From: a bacterium
GTDB lineage: Bacteria; Planctomycetota; Planctomycetia; Planctomycetales; Planctomycetaceae
DNA: 64,000 bases
Reading direction: 5' to 3'
Assembly: GCA_016125225.1 (NCBI GenBank)
Contig: WGME01000012.1
Coordinates: 1 to 64,000, forward strand
Shown: positions 57,065 through 64,000 of the stretch, one piece after another
Position numbering within the stretch: position 1 is the first letter of the stretch
Layout of the letters: every line of letters begins with the position of its first letter
Translations under genes and position numbers: made by a program
Notes under the pieces: model-generated
Database searches by the model: none
Told to the model about the DNA's origin: nothing
What the model saw: the letters and a program-made list of their open reading frames with translations, nothing else

Positions 57065-60000
57065 TTACGGCCCGACCGCCCCCACCCAGGCAGGCTCGCC
57101 GCTCCCTTGTCCGGGAACATTGGCCTGCGGTGCATTGGCCGCCGGCGCGAGAAACTTGGCATCACCCGGAGTTGTCGAGGCAAATGCAATCCCCGTTTGG
57201 CCCTGTTGACCGCCGCCCCAGACCACGAGATGCCCCGCTGGCGGCTTCTCTTCTTCAGCACGTGTCGTCCAGTTGCCGAACATCGTGCCGAGCATTTGCG
57301 ATTTGTAAACGTCGTCATTCAATCCTTCCGCAATCAGCACGTCGGCTGTCTGCGATTCAAAGAAAAGATTGCGACGCAGAGAAAATCCTTTGGATGAGGC
57401 GGCCGGCAACTTAGCAACACGGATCGCCACGCTGTTCTTATAGAACGTGTTGTTCGCGAAGAGGAACTCTGTCCAGGCGGCTCCATCGACCAGCTCAATC
57501 CCGGCGGTGGTCTCGGCGAAGAGACATTCCCGCACTTCGAAAGAGCGGGTTTCCTGGCCGCTGATGCTCAGGCCAGCGGTCAGTGGACCGCGAAACTGAC
57601 ATTTGCGAATGAGCAGGTTCTGGCTGTCGACGCTATCGCCCTGTGTGCCTTTCTTGGAGCGAATGCCAACTGCGGAACTCGCTCCCTGAAAACTCAGGCC
57701 TTCGAGTGTGACACGGTCGGAACTGAAACTGGGACCTAATGCCCCTGACAGCAGCAGACCCGTTTCGGTGAAACCTTCGACCTTCATGTTTTGCAGCAGG
57801 CAACGGTCGAGACTTTCCGCCAGTTCGATGGCGACCGGTTTGCCATCAGCATTTACCGTGATATTGCTCAGTTGTACCCCTTCGACGTTGTTCAGCCGAA
57901 TGACGGGGTCGGCACCGCTGGGGGCGAGAATCACTGCTCCCTCACCGCGGATAATGACGTTGGCTCCCCAATCGCGTTTGCTCCAGCCTTTGCCCGAGAA
58001 CTGAATTCGGTCGGAATAAGTTCCCGCTGCGACTTTGATCAGGAACCGATCACTGCGATTTTTAGCATCGAAATTTCGCTCGACTTCGGTCAGTGCCGCT
58101 GACAGGCTGGAGAATTCGCCGCCGGCTCCGACTGTGGTTTCTCGCTTCTGTGCCCAACCGGCAGAGGGCGCAGGACGATTGGCGGCTTTTGTGGCTGGGG
58201 TCTCTGTCGTTGTTCCCGTACTGGTGGTATCCACTTCGGCAGCGGGTTCGTCGGACTTGGATTTGGCCGACTTATTAGTTCTGGCCGTTTTGGCTGGCTT
58301 GCTACCGAGCCCTCCGAAGGCGAAGACCAAACCCACGGCGATCAAAATCCCCCCTGCCAGTCCTCCGCCGATCAACAGCTTCTTACGAGACGAACCATCG
58401 CTCTTAGTCGGGGCTTTGGCTTTGGTGGGCATTGCAGAGCGCGATACCGTCGAGCGGCCAGCGCGTACGGCACTGACGGAACCCGTGGGAAAACCACCCT
58501 CGAATGTGAATCCCTGATCAACGGGAAACCCCGGTTCCTCGCTGACAGGCGAAGCGACTTCGGGGACATCGTCTGTTGCTTCGACGGCTGCCGGTTCCGG
58601 AGCAGTGTTGGGGGCAGGCACGCCTCCCAGAGCCGCGAAATCGAACATCGGCGAAGGTTCTGTCGGAGCCGCAAAGCTCCAGTCGGCAACCGGTTCCGCC
58701 GGAGCGACGGCTTCTGTCACCTCTTCTTCAACCAGTTCCGGTTCAAAGTCTTCGGAATCTGTATTGGTCGGCAGTTCTCCAACGGGCTCTTCGACCACGG
58801 CGTCTTCGAGAACTGCGAGTTCCTCGATGTCAGCGTCTGGAGTTACCGTGACCTGTGGTACTTCTGGTTCCGCGATCGGTGTAGCTGGAATCACCGGAGC
58901 AGCGACGGGTTTCGCGACCGCACGGGCGGGTTGCGATGTCGCTTTGGCCGTGGCTTTTGCCACGACTTTAGCCGGTGCGACCACCTTCTTGGGGGTGGTA
59001 TCGATCACGATCGCCGGAGCGGGCTCAATCATGATCTCGGGAGGAGACATTTCAGGTTCCGATTCCGTCGCGCCCGTCAGGAATGAAAAGTCAGGAGCAC
59101 CAGGGGCTGCGGATGGAGCGGCCGGTGGTGTCGGAGGCGCGATCGGTACCGGCTCCTCTTCCATGACGACTTCGGGAACTGCAACGTCCGGTTCGTCGAC
59201 CGGGGTTGAGTTCGACGGAACTTCGACAGGTGCGGGAACGGCTGGTGGCTCGGGAATGGCAGCCGGAGCGGTATCGCGGGCCACACCGGTTGAAGGGGGG
59301 GGACGCACCACGCTGCCGCTTTCCTCGGCATTGGATCGCAGCTTTGACGATCCCGTGCCTCCATGAATGGAAGACGAATTCAGATTCGGCGACGAGGGAG
59401 CCGCAGGCGTGGCGAGGCCCGCAAAAAAAGCGGCCAGTTCTGGTTCGGCAGTCGAAGCGGTGGACTCGGGCGCGAAGTCGCTCGACTTCAGGATTTCACC
59501 GCTTTCAGGGCGGGGAGTTCCCGAGGAGAGCAGGGCCGTTGAACCTGATGGGGTGACTTCGTCACGCTTCGTGATATGGGGTAACACCGGTTCTGGAGCA
59601 GTTGGATTGGCAGGTTTGGCAACCGGTGCCGGTGTGGTTGGGGCGACCACCGGAGCGGCTGGCTTAGCAATCGGTGCGACCACCCTGGCCGTTGCGGGAG
59701 CGGCCCGTTTGGTAGAATCGTGTCCGCGTGACTGGACCAGTTCCGGATGGTTGGTTTTCCAGGTGGCATCACCATTCTGACACAGCCAGCCCAGCAGCAT
59801 TTCGGAAACATCGTTCGCCGTCTGGAAGCGGTCGTCGCGTTGCTTCGCCATCATTTTCTTCAGGATGGGCTGCAGACTCGCGGGCATGTCGGGGCGATCC
59901 AGCACAACATCCGGCGGCTCTTTGGTCTGATGGGCCATCAACCGTTGGGCGAGTGTGCCCTCAGTGAATGGGGCATGACCTGTGAGCAGGAAATAGAGCG

Positions 60001-60823
60001 TACAGCCCAGGGCATAAATGTCGGCACGGGCATCGACCGAGTGGCTGTCGAGCGCCTGCTCCGGGGCCAGATAGTCGGCGGTCCCCAACACCTTCTCATC
60101 GTGCTGAATGGTGAGGGCTTCCTGATCGCCATCGGCCGAGAAGAAACGGGCCAGTCCGAGATCGAGGATCTTGACGGTTCCTCGCTTATCCAGCAGCAGA
60201 TTGCCGGGCTTGATGTCGCGGTGTACGAGACCGGCCTTGTGAGCATGGGCCAGGCCCAGGGCGGCCTGACGGACGAAATCCGCCGAGTCGGAAAAGCTGC
60301 GAGGTCCCTGCTTCGCCACCAGTTCCTGCAGGCTTAAGCCTTCGACATATTCCATCACCAGAAAGTGAATTTCAGCATCGCGGTCGGTTTGATGATCGAC
60401 ATCGTAAGCCCGCACGATATTAGGATGGTCCAGTGAGGCGACCGCTTGCGCTTCCCGATGAAAACGTGCCAGATACGACGAATCTCCCACGCGTTTGGCC
60501 GGCAGCACTTTGATGGCGCAGTGACGGCGCATCAGCACGTGTTCGGCCAGATAAACGGAGCTCATGCCGCCCCGGCCCAGCAACGACAGCAACCGATATT
60601 TGCCGAGGAAGTAACCTTTGTGCTTGCCCTGCAGCAGTTTGTCGGCCTGCCAGCGAGTGATCGCCTGCTTTTCGACGAGGGCTTCCGCCAGTCGTCCGGT
60701 GTCTTCGCGATCCCCTCCCGCGGCGGAGTAGGCGTCCACCAACTGATGCAATCGTTGTGGTTCGATCAGGCCACTCTTATTGAGAACGGCCAGAAACGAT
60801 TCGCCACTCAACTTCTGCGACAT
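57065..60823 (-). CDS. Ser/Thr protein kinase with C-terminal beta-helix domain
   Basis: 1252 residues. An N-terminal helical segment comes first, then a Hanks-type kinase at about 75-340: YRLLSLLGRGGMSSVYLAEH (Gly loop), CAIKVLP (Lys), VHRDIKPGNLLL (HRD) and ILDLGLARF (DLG in place of DFG). A long Pro/Ala/Thr-rich disordered region at about 360-800, one membrane segment at about 815-838 (KKLLIGGGLAGGILIAVGLVF), and an extracytoplasmic right-handed beta-helix at about 905-1230 (FLIKVAAGTYSDRIQFSGKGW, then GVQLSNITVNADGKPVAI and similar rungs) follow. The kinase faces the cytoplasm and the helix the periplasm or outside. The gene is followed by a strong terminator. Confidence 0.9.
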   Translation of the reverse strand: MSQKLSGESFLAVLNKSGLIEPQRLHQLVDAYSAAGGDREDTGRLAEALVEKQAITRWQADKLLQGKHKGYFLGKYRLLSLLGRGGMSSVYLAEHVLMRRHCAIKVLPAKRVGDSSYLARFHREAQAVASLDHPNIVRAYDVDHQTDRDAEIHFLVMEYVEGLSLQELVAKQGPRSFSDSADFVRQAALGLAHAHKAGLVHRDIKPGNLLLDKRGTVKILDLGLARFFSADGDQEALTIQHDEKVLGTADYLAPEQALDSHSVDARADIYALGCTLYFLLTGHAPFTEGTLAQRLMAHQTKEPPDVVLDRPDMPASLQPILKKMMAKQRDDRFQTANDVSEMLLGWLCQNGDATWKTNHPELVQSRGHDSTKRAAPATARVVAPIAKPAAPVVAPTTPAPVAKPANPTAPEPVLPHITKRDEVTPSGSTALLSSGTPRPESGEILKSSDFAPESTASTAEPELAAFFAGLATPAAPSSPNLNSSSIHGGTGSSKLRSNAEESGSVVRPPPSTGVARDTAPAAIPEPPAVPAPVEVPSNSTPVDEPDVAVPEVVMEEEPVPIAPPTPPAAPSAAPGAPDFSFLTGATESEPEMSPPEIMIEPAPAIVIDTTPKKVVAPAKVVAKATAKATSQPARAVAKPVAAPVIPATPIAEPEVPQVTVTPDADIEELAVLEDAVVEEPVGELPTNTDSEDFEPELVEEEVTEAVAPAEPVADWSFAAPTEPSPMFDFAALGGVPAPNTAPEPAAVEATDDVPEVASPVSEEPGFPVDQGFTFEGGFPTGSVSAVRAGRSTVSRSAMPTKAKAPTKSDGSSRKKLLIGGGLAGGILIAVGLVFAFGGLGSKPAKTARTNKSAKSKSDEPAAEVDTTSTGTTTETPATKAANRPAPSAGWAQKRETTVGAGGEFSSLSAALTEVERNFDAKNRSDRFLIKVAAGTYSDRIQFSGKGWSKRDWGANVIIRGEGAVILAPSGADPVIRLNNVEGVQLSNITVNADGKPVAIELAESLDRCLLQNMKVEGFTETGLLLSGALGPSFSSDRVTLEGLSFQGASSAVGIRSKKGTQGDSVDSQNLLIRKCQFRGPLTAGLSISGQETRSFEVRECLFAETTAGIELVDGAAWTEFLFANNTFYKNSVAIRVAKLPAASSKGFSLRRNLFFESQTADVLIAEGLNDDVYKSQMLGTMFGNWTTRAEEEKPPAGHLVVWGGGQQGQTGIAFASTTPGDAKFLAPAANAPQANVPGQGSGEPAWVGAVGP

Positions 60824-61226
60824 GCCCTGGTACCTGCATCTCCGCTCTCAAGGAGCCGTATTTGGATGATGAACAATGAGCGTTTGTCGCCTCAGCCACG
60901 TGAGGCATCCCTTCTGACCAATCGCTGAGGGTTTCCGGAAGTGAACGCGAGCTTCGATTCAACGATAGGGAGATCGAGGAGACCACCGTATATCGACCTA
61001 AGCTATCACTGCGACAGACGGCTTTCCAGTCCCGATCAGCATTCATGGAGCATGGGGTGTAACTTCCCATCGCATGATCCTAAACACCTCTAATATACGT
61101 CGACCGCTTTTCTCATCGCCCGATTTGATTGACTCCCGCCTTGTCTCTGGAGACGATGAACGCACGTATTCTGAAATCAATGTCTCCCGCATCACGCGAT
61201 TGTCCTACTGGTGGAAAAGGCAAACC
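60824..61226. other. Divergent intergenic region between kinase and dioxygenase
   Basis: 403 bp with divergent promoters expected. In-frame codons run back from the dioxygenase start to 61074, but without a ribosome binding site there. No RNA gene or palindrome was recognised. Confidence 0.35.
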
Positions 61227-62072
61227 ATGTCGAGCGGAACGATGAAAACCGAGTTCAAAGCCGTGCTGGATCAACAGGACCTCGCGGAAATCCCACGCGA
61301 CTTGCGCTTTCATCAGGTCGCAAATCCCCAGCCGAAAACTCTCTCTCCGGCGGATATCGAACACTACAACCGGCTGGGTTATGTCACCGGTCTGACCGCC
61401 TTTTCGTCAGCAGAGATCGCGGAGATTCGTGAGTACTTCGACCAGTTACTGGCCCAGGTGATGGCTGCTGGAGGGGACAGCTATTCCATCAGTTCGGCGC
61501 ATTTGAAGCATGGGCGAGTGTGGGATCTGATGCATACCCCGAGCATCGTCGATGCGGTCGCTGATCTTCTCGGGCAGGATGTGATTGGCTGGGGTGCCCA
61601 TTTCTTCTGCAAAATGCCCCGCGATGGGAAGCAGGTGGCCTGGCATCAGGATGCTAGTTACTGGCCACTCTCGCCGTCGAAGGCCGTCACTGTCTGGCTG
61701 GCAATTGATGACGCAGACGTGGAAAACGCCTGCATGCGGTTTGTTGCTGGTTCGCAACATCATGGCCACATGACCTTCCGACCCAGCGACTCCACCGAGC
61801 ATAATGTGCTGAACCAGACGATTGATAACGTCGAGCAGTACGGCACGATTGTTGATAACCCGCTGAAAGCCGGACAGTTCTCGATTCATTCCGACCTGCT
61901 GCTGCATGGTTCGGAAGCCAACGCTTCCGATCGTCGTCGTTGCGCGCTGACGTTGCGGTACGCCTCGGCCGATGTGCGAGCCCATCTCGACTGGAATCAG
62001 AAAGGCGTCTGGGTGCAGGGTCAGGATGCCGCAAATCATTGGGCGAACCGACCACGCCCCACGATCGACTGA
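61227..62072 (+). CDS. Phytanoyl-CoA dioxygenase family protein
   Basis: 281 residues from the ATG at 61227 (MSSGTMKTEFKAVLDQQ), which has AAAAGG upstream; the longer frame from 61074 is not supported. It is an Fe(II)/2-oxoglutarate dioxygenase: FYxRxG-like opening (EHYNRLGYVTGLTAFSSAEI), the iron motif HxD at His140-Asp142 (VAWHQDASYWPLSP), distal His227 (HSDLLLHGSEAN) and basic RRR at 236-238 for 2-oxoglutarate. Such enzymes hydroxylate lipids or small molecules; the substrate is unknown. It is plus-strand and upstream of the response regulator by 382 bp. Confidence 0.92.
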   Translation: MSSGTMKTEFKAVLDQQDLAEIPRDLRFHQVANPQPKTLSPADIEHYNRLGYVTGLTAFSSAEIAEIREYFDQLLAQVMAAGGDSYSISSAHLKHGRVWDLMHTPSIVDAVADLLGQDVIGWGAHFFCKMPRDGKQVAWHQDASYWPLSPSKAVTVWLAIDDADVENACMRFVAGSQHHGHMTFRPSDSTEHNVLNQTIDNVEQYGTIVDNPLKAGQFSIHSDLLLHGSEANASDRRRCALTLRYASADVRAHLDWNQKGVWVQGQDAANHWANRPRPTID

Positions 62073-62454
62073 GCGCGAACCGCCAGAAGGCGAAGCCACC
62101 GTCAGCGTGCGACTGTATTCTGCGGGCAAAAGACAATCTCTGAACACCTGGGGATAGTGAACAGGGCCAGGTTCGTTCCGCGCAGTGCGGAGGGGTTCCG
62201 CACCAACGGATGATTTTGACAATTCCGATAGTGACATATTTTCCGTCAAAAAACGGGAGGTTATACCCTTATAGTATAAGAGCTTGGTGTTTTTACTGTG
62301 CTATTGTTTTTATTAGAAAACGGCTGCGACGGTCAGTAATTGACTGACTCCGCGTCCGGAACTGCTCATCGTAAGATAGGGGTGCCGAGTACTGATCTAT
62401 CATCAGAGACTCGCGGTGATGCTTTGCCCTTGCACTGACTTAGAATGTGAAAAC
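62073..62454. other. Intergenic region with AT-rich segment and possible promoter
   Basis: 382 bp. At about 62190-62210, GTGCGGA pairs with TCCGCAC around a 5-base loop, possibly a weak terminator for the dioxygenase. Just downstream, TTGACA (62216-62221) and TATTTT (62237-62242), 15 bp apart, make a candidate promoter for the response regulator. The tract to about 62330 is clearly AT-rich. No gene was recognised. Confidence 0.35.
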
Positions 62455-62841
62455 ATGCTTCAGCGTCCGCGGCTACTCCTGGTTGATGATGATGCGAGTT
62501 TTCGACGTCTGGTTTCCCATCACCTGCGGCGACACTTTCTGGTAACCGAGGCGTCGAACGGGGAAGAGGCCCTGAATCGCGTGATGGCCATCACGCCGGA
62601 GTGCGTCTTGCTGGACATGGAAATGCCAGGCTGGTCGGGCATCGAAACGTTAGAGCAGATGCGATCTCTGCCGCGCATGGAACATGTGCCTATCATCATG
62701 TTGACGGGCAATTCTGACCGGGACAAAGTGATCGCCTCTCTCGGAGCGGGTGTTTCCGATTACGTATTGAAGCAAAGCTGTAACGGGGCAGAACTTGTGA
62801 CACGTATTCTGCATATGTTGCCGCAGTACGCTCAGGCTTGA
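62455..62841 (+). CDS. Response regulator, receiver domain only
   Basis: 128 residues from the ATG at 62455; upstream in-frame GTG/ATG at 62416/62419 would add 12-13 residues. It is a complete receiver domain: acidic pocket Asp11-13 (LLLVDDDASF), phospho-acceptor Asp54 (CVLLDMEMPGWSG), Thr84 (IIMLTGNS) and Lys106 (YVLKQS). No output domain is attached, so it is a CheY-like signalling or phosphorelay protein. No histidine kinase is adjacent. It lies 108 bp upstream of the glycosyltransferase. Confidence 0.9.
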   Translation: MLQRPRLLLVDDDASFRRLVSHHLRRHFLVTEASNGEEALNRVMAITPECVLLDMEMPGWSGIETLEQMRSLPRMEHVPIIMLTGNSDRDKVIASLGAGVSDYVLKQSCNGAELVTRILHMLPQYAQA

Positions 62842-62949
62842 ACCTGACGCCACAGCTGGCAAGAAGCCTCGGACTCAACCGCTCTTTCCGCATCCGGTCC
62901 GCACCTGCTATTCTGCACCTCATGACAGGCACGCAGGGAGGCTGGAACA

Positions 62950-64000
62950 ATGCGCGTGGGGCTGGTGATTTTGCATGCTGATCCGGCACGGGGTGGGGCC
63001 GAACGGTATACCGTCGATCTCGCGGCTGCGTTAGCTCGTCGCGGCATTGAGTCCTCGCTGATCTCTTCGACCCCCGGGCCTGAAATTCCCGGAGTCACGC
63101 CCGTCGTTTTGCCGGCCCGTGGACTTTCTCGCAGTGGTCGCTATCTCCGTTGGCTGCGTGCTGTGGAGACCCATCGGGCCGCCGCGAATTATGACATCGT
63201 GCATGCGGCGTTGCCGATTCGTGATTGCGATGTCTATCACCCGCATGCCGGACTGGCTGCCGAAGCCGTCGAGAGGGGGCATCTCAAGCGAACGGGCTGG
63301 TCGCGACTGGGATCGTGGATGGGTAACCAGTTAAACGGACGCCGGCAAGCCTTCGCGTTTGTCGAGAGAAAATTGCTGTCAGGGTCACGGCGACCGATTG
63401 TGATTTCCCTGTCGAGTTACGTTCAAACGGCCATCCGCCAGTTCTACCGCCTTCCCGAAGATCGGCACGCCTGCCTGTTTAATGCCGTTGATTTGCAGCG
63501 GTTTGACCCGGCAGCGACGCACTCTGCTGGAACCACATGGCGGCAAAGTCTGGGATGTTCCGACCAGGATGTGCTCGCGTTGATGATCGCCCAGGATTTC
63601 GCACGAAAGGGGCTTTCGGAAGCCATTGCCGCCGTGGCTCAGGTTCCAGACCCGCGACTCAAACTGGTTGTGGTCGGCAAGCCCGATCCGACAGCCTGGC
63701 AGCAACAGGCCCAATCCCTGGGCGTTACGCACCGAGTCATTTTTTCCGGGCCCACGACTCAGCCCGCGGCCTGTTATCGAGGGGCAGACTTCTTTGTGCT
63801 GCCGACGAAACATGATCCGTGCAGCCTTGTCGTGCTGGAAGCCCTCGCCATGGGCTTGCCCGTCATCACGACAACGCGGAACGGAGCCGCCGAAGCGATG
63901 ATTGCAGGACAGCACGGCGAAGTTCTTGCGGACCCCGACGATGTGCCCACCCTGGCCGATGCGATGAATCACCTTTGTCAGGATACGGTCCGGTCAGCCA
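62950..64000 (+). CDS. GT4-family glycosyltransferase, truncated at the window end
   Basis: 350 codons are visible from the ATG at 62950, with GGGAGG upstream, and the frame remains open at base 64000. It is a family 4 glycosyltransferase: N-terminal acceptor domain (MRVGLVILHADPARGGAERYTVDLAAAL) and a nucleotide-sugar domain (LALMIAQDFARKGLSEAIAAVA, LVVVGKP, VIFSGPTTQPAACYRGADFFVLPT, then PCSLVVLEALAMGLPVITT). The FARKGLSEAI and HAALPIRDCDVYHPHAGLAAE segments are reminiscent of WaaG-type LPS core glucosyltransferases. It probably modifies a surface glycan. Confidence 0.9.
   Translation, partial: MRVGLVILHADPARGGAERYTVDLAAALARRGIESSLISSTPGPEIPGVTPVVLPARGLSRSGRYLRWLRAVETHRAAANYDIVHAALPIRDCDVYHPHAGLAAEAVERGHLKRTGWSRLGSWMGNQLNGRRQAFAFVERKLLSGSRRPIVISLSSYVQTAIRQFYRLPEDRHACLFNAVDLQRFDPAATHSAGTTWRQSLGCSDQDVLALMIAQDFARKGLSEAIAAVAQVPDPRLKLVVVGKPDPTAWQQQAQSLGVTHRVIFSGPTTQPAACYRGADFFVLPTKHDPCSLVVLEALAMGLPVITTTRNGAAEAMIAGQHGEVLADPDDVPTLADAMNHLCQDTVRSA

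Overview
The window looks like a chromosomal segment of a planctomycete, probably order Planctomycetales. The strongest evidence is gene content: two pairs of a PSD1/DUF1549/DUF1553 cytochrome-c-like protein with a DUF1501 protein, DUF1570 and DUF1571 proteins, a YTV-like repeat secreted protein, a Hanks-type kinase fused to a secreted-type domain, and a tandem-domain bacterial microcompartment (BMC) shell protein. The species cannot be told from the sequence alone. I saw no rRNA, tRNA, CRISPR array, insertion sequence or prophage. The region reads as core and lineage-specific chromosome with scattered intergenic palindromic repeats.

Layout. 1-8.6 kb: 5' end of an unidentified minus-strand gene, a secreted GH5-like glycoside hydrolase with a propeller-like tail, the first DUF1501/PSD1 pair, a DUF1571 protein and a small membrane protein. 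8.6-15.7 kb: a sulfite-oxidase-like protein, then an exopolysaccharide block (Wza-like export lipoprotein, Wzz/Wzc tyrosine autokinase, O-antigen ligase with TPR tail). 15.7-18.6 kb: a degenerate M24 peptidase-fold protein, a small conserved protein and an SDR epimerase. 18.8-22.2 kb: TadA-TadB-TadC pilus motor and platform genes. 22.2-26.4 kb: threonine dehydrogenase divergent from an XRE-cupin regulator, greA, a SixA-like phosphatase and the orphan BMC-T protein. 26.4-31.6 kb: a thioredoxin-like lipoprotein, two unknowns, a TauE/SafE transporter and RidA. 31.8-34.9 kb: a membrane P-loop NTPase resembling KAP NTPases, groES and a YiiX-like peptidase, separated by three different inverted repeats. 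34.9-40.6 kb: the second PSD1/DUF1501 module plus a TIM-barrel sugar isomerase. 40.8-47.8 kb: a TraB/ChaN-like large protein, a small paralogue-pair member, a TonB-dependent receptor, an ATP-grasp protein and a PaiB-like protein. 48-54.3 kb: ribD, two HExxH metalloproteases, the second small paralogue, a class V aminotransferase and a BON-like protein. 54.6-64 kb: YTV-like secreted protein, HExxH protein, kinase with beta-helix, phytanoyl-CoA dioxygenase, response regulator and a truncated WaaG-like glycosyltransferase.

How genes work together. The Wza/Wzc/Wzy-like genes form a plausible co-directional capsule or exopolysaccharide unit. tadABC supply the ATPase and two platform proteins of a Tad pilus, whose pilin, secretin and peptidase genes are not here. 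Each PSD1/DUF1501 pair is arranged as an operon, and the second carries a Tat-type sugar isomerase, in keeping with carbohydrate catabolism. ridA and the TauE/SafE gene are translationally coupled by an ATGA overlap.

Most notable items: at least three families of compound intergenic inverted repeats, two of them in two copies each; an orphan tandem BMC shell protein behind a 557-bp gap; an M24-fold protein that has lost most metal ligands; a KAP-like membrane NTPase; a (Tyr-Gly)8 repeat in the autokinase tail; and a pair of diverged small paralogues 9 kb apart. All functional calls come from reading motifs by eye; no database search was possible.
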